Shown piece by piece: positions 56,750 through 64,000 of a stretch of DNA of 64,000 nucleotides. Both the position numbers and the translations under genes were made by a program. The notes under the pieces were generated by a model that saw only the letters and a list, made by a program, of their open reading frames with translations, ran no database searches and was not told where the DNA came from. Source of the stretch: Xenopus tropicalis (Eukaryota; Chordata; Amphibia; Anura; Pipidae); contig NC_030678.2 of assembly GCF_000004195.4 (NCBI RefSeq), forward strand, positions 129,609,104-129,673,103. The letters run 5' to 3'. The stretch's first letter is position 1, and each line of letters opens with the position of its first letter.

Positions 56750-58923
56750 TTTATATATATATTTATATATACATAGTACATATAGTATATCCTGCAACAT
56801 TCTTTCAACAGCCAAAATAAGACAACACTAACAGAGATGAGTAATATTTCTTGGCGTTAAAAGTGTTTGCAAACAAAACTGATAAAATCATTAATAGGAG
56901 TGTTATTTTGGCACATTATGTGTACAAATAGAAAAAAAAACAAAAAATGGTGTAATATTTTGGCAAAAATAAATGTTCATTCAGCATCCATTTCTCTGCC
57001 ATAGATTGAATGCATTTTCTGCTGACTAGTTTCTGATCTGTAAAGAAAATGATCCTGTCAACCGCACCAGTCTCTTTACATGCAAAGCTGGCACACTGCT
57101 AGCTACTCTTTACCATTTGTGAGACATCAAAACTGCTCACAGTTGAAGTGCAATTATAGAAAGTAGCATATTTAGTTATTTAGTATGGTCCCTTCATATA
57201 AAATAAACAAGCCAAATAGAAACTTGTTAAGGGAACACACTAGCGCACCCCCTAGCAACTTGGTGACCTTGCAACACCTTGGCGATGTTGACTATGCGTG
57301 CATATAGGTAACCCCAAATCTGAATGTTTTATCACATAAATATTGACAATATACTGTTTGATGGTTTTGTGATTTTTGTTCAATTTGTGAAGCTTCAACA
57401 AGATCTATGACTTAATAAAATACATACATTTTAATGTCTTGAATTGTCTACATTCATTCACATCTTACATCACTTGAAGAGTAATTTAGAAGCTCAGAAA
57501 GCATTTTGTTTGGAGCTGTTTGGCAGTAGATGAGACATCATAGAAAAACTGATGAAAGCCAGTTCCCTCCATTCATTTCTATCAAAAGATGTGGTGAGTG
57601 CTAACCAAAAATAATTGCAGCAGTGGCCATCCAACTCGGCTTAATCTCACTTTAGTTTTGTGCCAGCGACTACACAAAAGCAGTTTCAATTTGAGCGACT
57701 TCCTGTAATATCTTCAATGCACAATGAGTCAAAGTGCTTGTATAATTATACATGTTATTTGCAGGATAGTTGTTCTTTTCTTTATTCTTTCAGTGTAATC
57801 ACTTTATTCTTTCATAATATCTGTAATAAAGCCAACAGTGGTTTATTCTGCTTAATATGTATTCCCTCATTTTATCATGCATTATTTTACTTTGCACTGT
57901 ATATAATATTATAGAAATCCTTCTTAAGTTTATTAAGCCATCATTTTTTATTGTGTTTTCATATCCCATACTTTAATGTTGGCCATACAAGGGACAATAT
58001 AAGTTGCAGAGTCTTTCCATACAAAATAGCCAGTTTATTGGCCCATGTTTTAGGGCCTTACATTTACCTTCCCTGATGGATATCTGCCTAAAAATCAGGG
58101 GGATATCTATCAGACAAATGTAACGATCCTGCTGTCATTTGTGTTTATGGCATAGCACATAGGTGGCCAAATTGGCCAAAGATCCACTGATTTGGTGAAC
58201 TCATCAGACATGCAGATCTACTCATGAAAACTCATTAGTCTGTCGCCAAATTTGAATTAGGATATGTGGAAATCCGGACCAATTCACTAAGGAAGATTTG
58301 TCAATTTATTTTAGTGCTATTAACTCATATTATGAAAATTATTGGAACTAGTATTTTAAAATAAATATTTTGCAGGTACAAAAAGTGAAATTAGCATTAC
58401 TATAAAATGGCAGAACATGTGTGCATGCATATAATAGCTTAGTATCTTTTCACTAAACTCATTTTTACTTTATACTTTTGGTGTCCATGTGGCTTAAAAA
58501 CAGATTTTTAAGTTCAGTTACTAGAATTACTTTAGAAAGTAATTTCCTCCCCCAAATTACAATGACACCAAAAAGTTCAAGGAATTGGTTCTTATTATCC
58601 CAGAAAGAATAACTAAAAATTCTAAATCTCACTACAGTGTACATACTGGGCTGATAATAATGTCTTATTCTGAATTAACGCGTTAGAAGATTTTCCTTGT
58701 ACAACACTGAAGATACAGGCATTTGCAAAACAACTGTGAAATGTGTCTGTTGAATTTTTGATAAAACCTAAATATTTACATTTCCTTATTTTTTAGGAAG
58801 TACATTGCAAGCATTTTATGAGTCTCTAGCATGTAGACTGTGAGTACCAAAACCACCAAATCATTAGCCAAAACAGCCATATCCATCACAAAATTTTATG
58901 GCACTTAAGGGTGAGTGCAGTTA
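56750..58923. other. Unassigned AT-rich DNA, 2.2 kb
   Basis: No gene. 57975-58260 (ATGTTGGCCATACAAGGGAC, TGGCCAAATTGGCCAAAGAT) resembles a decayed dispersed repeat. Confidence 0.3.
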
Positions 58924-59230
58924 CCGATATGGAACCTGTTATCCAGAATGCTCGGGACCTGGGGTTTTCCAGATAAGGGATCTTTCTGTAATTTGGATCT
59001 CCATAATTAAAGTCTGCAAAAAAACATTCAAATATTGAATTAACCCAATAGGCTTACTTTGCCCCCATTAATTATTAATTATATCTTAATTCGGATCAAG
59101 TACAAGGTTCTATTTTTTTAATTATAAAAAATGAGAATTATTTGCTTGTAATGGAGTCTATGGGAGATGGCTTTCCCATAAATCGAAACTTTCTGGATAA
59201 CAGGTTTCCAGATAAGGGATCCCATACCTG
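58924..59230 (+). mobile_element. TA-flanked CAGGTATGGGA MITE
   Basis: CGATATGGAACCTGTTATCC to AAGGGATCCCATACCTG, TA outside each end. Confidence 0.85.
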
Positions 59231-60134
59231 TACTGGCAACTACACCTATGTTTTATGAAAATTTAAAAGCAATTTTTAGAATGTTAATGCCTCAGCTGCA
59301 ACTGAATTAGATGTACTTCCCCCTTCAGATAGCAATTAGGTTAGAATTTTATGGGAAAAACACTGTATTGTAGGTAAAATTCATGGCAATTGCCTTCTAT
59401 TGCACACTGCACTTGTAGGCTGTAACTGGGTCCTTAAATGTTTTTAGCATTTCTAAAGTTCCTGGGCTAAAAAACCTTTTTTTTTTTTTTAGTAGAATTT
59501 TTTTCTTGTTACTTTGATTTGAAAAAGAAAAAAAGGAAAACTATTTTCCTTTATATAGCAGGGGATCCATTATTGGCATGATGTTCTTGCTACAATTCAT
59601 GTTTGCAGGTTTTATTCAGAAATGAATGTCTGATAAAATGGGTTCTGGGCATGGTAGGTAATGCACTGCATACAATGGGAGTTATTATTTTATTATAATG
59701 AAAAGCATTTGACTACATGGCGGCCTAATATGTATCTAATAATAAGTACTTTCCTTAAAATACCTTTTACTTTTATACTCCATTCAGTAGGAGCTGTACC
59801 ATTGATGACATGCACATTTGTAAATGCAGAAATCAGAGAATAGGCCTCTGGTAATCTAAAAGTCTAAAAAATACTTTTTCTAGTGTAAGTTTGGTAAACA
59901 ATTTCTTTTAGAAAAGCAGTAACTTTCCTGGGATAGTATAAATTACTCAAATAGACAGACATTCTCGAAAATGTCTTTTGGTTCACCCAGACCAGCAGGG
60001 TTAGAGCAGAGCTACAGTAGACTCCTTACCAGAACACTGGTTTTTTAGAGTGAGCATTTGCAAGCAGGAATATTTGTTTGTGTTTTAGTAAATAACTGAG
60101 CCCATTTTGCAATCCTTAGAACCTCCAACATTTA
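59231..60134. other. Unassigned AT-rich DNA
   Basis: No gene or clear repeat. Confidence 0.35.
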
Positions 60135-60835
60135 GGGGGCCATTTACTAATGGTCAGATTTTGTTTCTGTTTTTGGATTTTTTTGTGCTAAAAGTTGCAG
60201 AAAAAAAGTCACAACATTTTCTACATTGGGGGGCAGATTTATGAAAACACGAGTTTGAATCCTGAATGGGAAAAATTTGGATTGGAAACGAAAATTTCTG
60301 AAGATCGCAAATATCACAAAAATGCTTACGAAAGAATCGTATTAGTCACGATAATATCGTATTGGCGATCCGGAAGTCACAAAATTACACGTACTGAATG
60401 ATTGTAAACAGAGGCAAAACCGATCCGCGCAAGAGTTGAAAAAGTTGCGAAAGCGCCAAAAAAGTCGCACAAGGTACGAAAAAGTTGCGGAAAATACGAT
60501 TGGACCGATCGAACTAACGCTCGGAGCATTTGTGGATAAGTAAATGTGCCCCTTACTGTGCAACAAAACAGCTACAAATCTGAATCCGGCACTTTGCCAG
60601 CTAAAACTTGTAAATCATGTAGAAGTCAATGGCAGATGTCCCTTCCATTCCCTGGAGGATCCTTCTTTCCTTCAAAACTGTAGAGGTTTTCAGATTTTTG
60701 ATGCTGTTTTTTTATGCGACAATTCGAAAAAGTACAAGTTTCAGTGTGACAACTAGAAAAAGTCAGTTTCGCAACTTTTCTGTCACTTTTTCCACACACA
60801 TACTTTTCCAGTTAAAACTTTTTAGTAAATGTCAG
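60135..60835. mobile_element. MITE (GGGGGCCATTTACTAA ends) split by another MITE
   Basis: GGGGGCCATTTACTAA at the left, TTTAGTAAATGTCAGAC at the right. The interior AAATCATGTAGAAGTCAATG matches 3100-3460 in reverse. Confidence 0.6.
60229..60552. mobile_element. MITE nested in the preceding element
   Basis: GGGGGCAGATTTATGAAAAC to AGTAAATGTGCCCC; flanks TTG and TTA. Near-identical in layout to 38579-38920. Confidence 0.75.
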
Positions 60836-62136
60836 ACATTTGTGGAAATAATTGCAATGGTAAATAAGCCTTTACTACCTATGCAGTGCCTTAGTTTTAC
60901 ACAGGTAACAGCACAATAACATGACCTCCAACTATAAATTGTATCAAAAAAGTTCATTTTGATTACCTGCCATTAGGAGCCAAAGCAGAATCATGTAAAT
61001 TACGTAAAATAGAAATACATGTAAACAATGAAGGGATGGAAAATATTACAAGTAGTTTTTTTCTGACTAAATGATTTTGGTTGATGATAAAGTTGTACAA
61101 AACAATAAAATACAATGAATTTGAGAGTTTACTAAAAGTTTCTTTAATCTATTATACAAGGTATTATTGTGCCCCAGCATATCCAGAAAATAAAACTGAA
61201 AACTGCATTGTTTTCAATACAGCACCCCAGAGAATATCATGCAGGCAGTCCCTTTTAAGATGTTTCCATTGTTGTAAAGGTCAAAGCATTAATAAAGTAG
61301 ACTGGATTTCCCATTCCTATGGATGCAAACTGCTTAATTATACTGTATTTAGTGCAAAACTACCTAAGAAAGTAAGCAGACACTAAAGGCATGGTGTACT
61401 GTGGTTTTCATAAATTTCGGGCAAGTGTCAGTCACCAAATAATGTAACAGCAGAGACACAAACAATGGCATATGTTGTTAAAACGTTTGCGTTTCTGATC
61501 AAATCAATTTTATTATGAAAATGTCACACTTTAAGTTTTAACTTAGTCGTCAACTTTCATAAAAGTTAAAATACCTCTTTGTGCTTATGTTTGAGTCCAT
61601 TAAAAATGTTGGTTTTTACACCTAGCAAAATAAATATAATATAAAAAATGATTTATGGTAACATTTAATGGGTTCCTGAAGTTTCAGTATGCACTGCACA
61701 AAATTTGTCTAAAATAACATCTGTCAGACTTTTTAGAGTGGAATATAGAGAGATCAAACATGTTGAGTGCAAAGATTTGAGCAACTTGCTTATTAATTCA
61801 TGTTAGACCCTGCTTTAGAGATGCAGTTTATACCCTTTTTTAGCTTGAACTCAAAGAATAGAGCGTGTGCTGAACATATTTCTGTTGATACATGCACAAG
61901 GATCTTATTGTATATGTTTTGTAAGTCAAATTTAATTGGTTTTATATACAGTATAATATAAAAAAGAAGGGGGGATTAATCAATGCCTGGTCCCGTGTTA
62001 TATTATAAATGTAATATTTGTGAAAGTTCATATATCCTCAAAAACCCTACCTCTGAGTATATCTGAGTAATTCTGGCCAAACTTCCATGCAGTTGCAGCA
62101 CCTCCACCCCCATTCCTATAATGGTGGTCTTAAGCC
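60836..62136. other. Unassigned AT-rich DNA
   Basis: No gene. A 101-codon open frame (61081-61386) has no recognisable domain. Confidence 0.35.
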
Positions 62137-62175
62137 TATAAAAATAGCTGCTGGTCTGGTCTGGTCTGGTCTGGT
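62137..62175 (+). promoter_or_regulatory. TATA-like box next to a (CTGGT)5 repeat
   Basis: TATAAAAATAG at 62137-62147 is followed by five CTGGT units (62151-62175). About 185 bases further on AGAG|GTAAAC (near 62358) resembles a splice donor. Together these could be a promoter and first exon, but no product is recognisable and chance is likely. Confidence 0.2.
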
Positions 62176-62969
62176 TGATCTCAATCATAGAAAAGCCACA
62201 AGCTGGGGAGACTAATGTTGTGGTTGTGGCAATCCTCTTCTATGCTAACAGTGGGGAGGGTCAAGTCTATAACACAAATGCCTCGGTTGAGAGATACTTT
62301 TTCCAAGAAATGCAACAGTGCATGGAGGTGCCAACCTATGAAAAATATGACCAGAGGTAAACAGCTAGGACCACCATATGGTGTTTACCTATGCATTTGG
62401 ACAGGTAATTAATTACTAGTAAAATGAGGGACAAGGGAATGATTGGCATTTGTCAAAGTCCTCTCTTTTGTATTGGTAATGGGGTCAGATCAGTTGCACT
62501 TCCATTGTACTTACATTCTACTTAGCCTTGGAGTGCTTCCATAACCCTCCTTTTGGGTTATTTTTATTAAAAACAAAGTTTTACATATAGCTAGAAGGAA
62601 AACATACCAAAGCTGAAATCAATTCAGACTATTGAAGTATAAAACACAGAAGGAACAATTGGAAAGAAGAACACAGAGTAGGTGGATTACAAACAACATT
62701 ATTGATTACAGATGAATAACATATTGTAGGATTCTAATGTGTGGCGGTTAAGTGGTTTGTTTCTAAATACCAGTTCCATGAGGACCATACTGAACTCTCT
62801 AACTGTATTTAAAAAAGATAGCTGACATTTGTTCCATACAGTTATTTCCCAATATTTAGCCTATTACTCCTGAGCTTTCCATGTGGGGACCATAGCTATT
62901 CAGACTACAGTAAGGATATGATTCAGTAGTTTATGGACCATAGTTATGAGCTGTGTTGAATAACCCTAG
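62176..62969. other. Unassigned DNA
   Basis: 62,560-62,960 has the look of a decayed LINE 3' end in reverse (GGGTTATTTTTATTAAAAAC), not confirmed. Confidence 0.25.
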
Positions 62970-63420
62970 GGGGCTGATTTACTTACCCACGAACGGGTCG
63001 AATGGAGTCCGATTGCGTTTTTTTCGTAATGATCGGTACTTTGCGATTTTTTCGTATGTTTTGCGATTTTTTCGGATTCTTTACGAATTTTTCGGATCCA
63101 ATACGATTTTTGCGTAAAAACGCGAGTTTTCCTATCCATTACGAAAGTTGCGTAAAAAGTTGCGCATTTTGCGTAGCGTTAAAACTTACGCGAAAAGTTG
63201 CGCATTTTTCGTAGCGTTAAGTTTTAACGCTACGAAAAATGCGCGACTTTTCGCGTTTTTATGCAAAAATCGCGTTTTTATGCAAAAATCGTATTGGTAA
63301 CGAAAAATTCGTACAGAATCCGAAAAAATCGCAAAACATACGAAAAAGTCGCAAAATGTTCGTTTTCAAGTCGGAACTTTTCCAATTCGGGTCGGATTCG
63401 TGGGTTAGTAAATCAGCCCC
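62970..63420. mobile_element. Harbinger-like CpG-rich MITE (GGGGCTGATTTACT ends)
   Basis: GGGGCTGATTTACTTACCCA and TGGGTTAGTAAATCAGCCCC are inverted with one mismatch. TAG is duplicated (62967-62969, 63421-63423). The core has GCGTAGCGTTAA and TTAACGCTACG in opposition. Confidence 0.9.
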
Positions 63421-63603
63421 TAGGACTTGATTCCAGTGATTTTTGTGTAGAACCCAAACTCACCCCAGTGTCCCAGTGGCTGCTCGCCTCCTCCATCACA
63501 CTGAAAATGCATCTGGTTACATGATTGTAAGCCTGGAGGAGGTATAGCACTAATTGCATATGATTTCAAAGGTACATTGACTTTAAGTTACAGGTATTTT
63601 AAC

Positions 63604-64000
63604 TTAAACGAGAAGGAAAGGTAAAAACAAAGAAAGCTTTATCAAAAAGGTCTATGTAAATACAGCCATAAGCACTCACAGAAATGCTGCACTGAGTCCT
63701 CTATCAAAAGAAACACAGGATTTCTTCTCTCTTTTTTTGTAAACATGATGTTCCAGTGTCTGATTTCCTCTCTCAGAAACAGCCTTAATTCCTGGGGCCA
63801 GAGTCTGTGCAGTTCTCTCTTCTCTCCCCTCTCCTGCTCCCCCTCTCAGCAGAATGCTAAGAACTCCCTCCCCCTCCCCTAGGAATGTGTGATCTCAGCT
63901 ATAATGGCTAGAGACTGCAGGAAGGAAGCTACTTAAAATGGCAGCTGCTATCTTAAGCAAAGGGAGAAAGCTTCTAAAGCTGTTTACTCGGGTATGTTAT
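63604..64000. mobile_element. T2/Kolobok-type MITE, cut by the window end
   Basis: TTAAACGAGAAGGAAAGGTA starts it; the body matches 3642-4127 (GCTGCACTGAGTCCTCT, AAAAGAAACACAGGATTTCT). Confidence 0.75.

Noticed and set aside
61081..61386. 101-codon open frame
   Set aside because: No recognisable domain, AT-rich composition, no supporting signals.
1..64000. tRNA, rRNA or snRNA genes and CRISPR arrays
   Set aside because: None seen; the only tRNA-like text is the diverged SINE head at 21336, and the tandem arrays have no spacer-repeat pattern.

Overview
The window is AT-rich, intron- or intergenic-like vertebrate DNA. Its repeats point to a clawed frog (Xenopus; I cannot tell X. laevis from X. 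tropicalis). They include T2/Kolobok-type MITEs with TTAAAG ends, Harbinger-like MITEs with 3-bp TWA/TAG duplications, hAT MITEs with 8-bp duplications, a DIRS retrotransposon, a Tc1 element, Penelope-like tails, an L1/Tx1-type LINE and a tRNA-headed SINE. I found no convincing host protein-coding exon, rRNA, tRNA gene or CRISPR array. The only long coding regions belong to mobile elements.

Layout. 1-4.2 kb: MITEs. 4.22-9.78 kb: an apparently complete DIRS element with 126-bp inverted repeats that I read as identical, gag, RT/RNase H/methylase-like and tyrosine recombinase frames, and an internal complementary region (ICR). 9.8-21 kb: sparse DNA with nested MITEs and a decayed coding relic. 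21-24.4 kb: a foldback, a SINE and a 1.13-kb hAT element carrying a 128-bp higher-order tandem array. 25.4-27.0 kb: a Tc1 element with a complete DD34E core but a damaged C-terminus. 28.6-31.1 kb: T2-like DNA, then a giant near-perfect palindrome built from two head-to-head copies of a Penelope-like 3' end. 31-36.2 kb: TA-flanked MITEs, a LINE tail and two hAT MITEs. 36.25-36.87 kb: a solo LTR. 38.6-44.9 kb: more MITEs, a minisatellite and a hammerhead-ribozyme relic. 47-48.5 kb: three hairpin or ribozyme-related Penelope-type structures. 51.1-53.2 kb: a hAT MITE, a Harbinger MITE and a 5'-truncated LINE with a 15/16-bp target duplication. 53-64 kb: MITEs, two of them holding another MITE.

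Only the DIRS frames form a coherent gene set: gag packages RNA, RT/RNase H copies it, and the tyrosine recombinase integrates the circular product templated through the ICR. The rest is mostly non-autonomous, with six clear element-in-element insertions that give a relative chronology. All calls come from reading the sequence by eye; no database search was possible, so family names are provisional.
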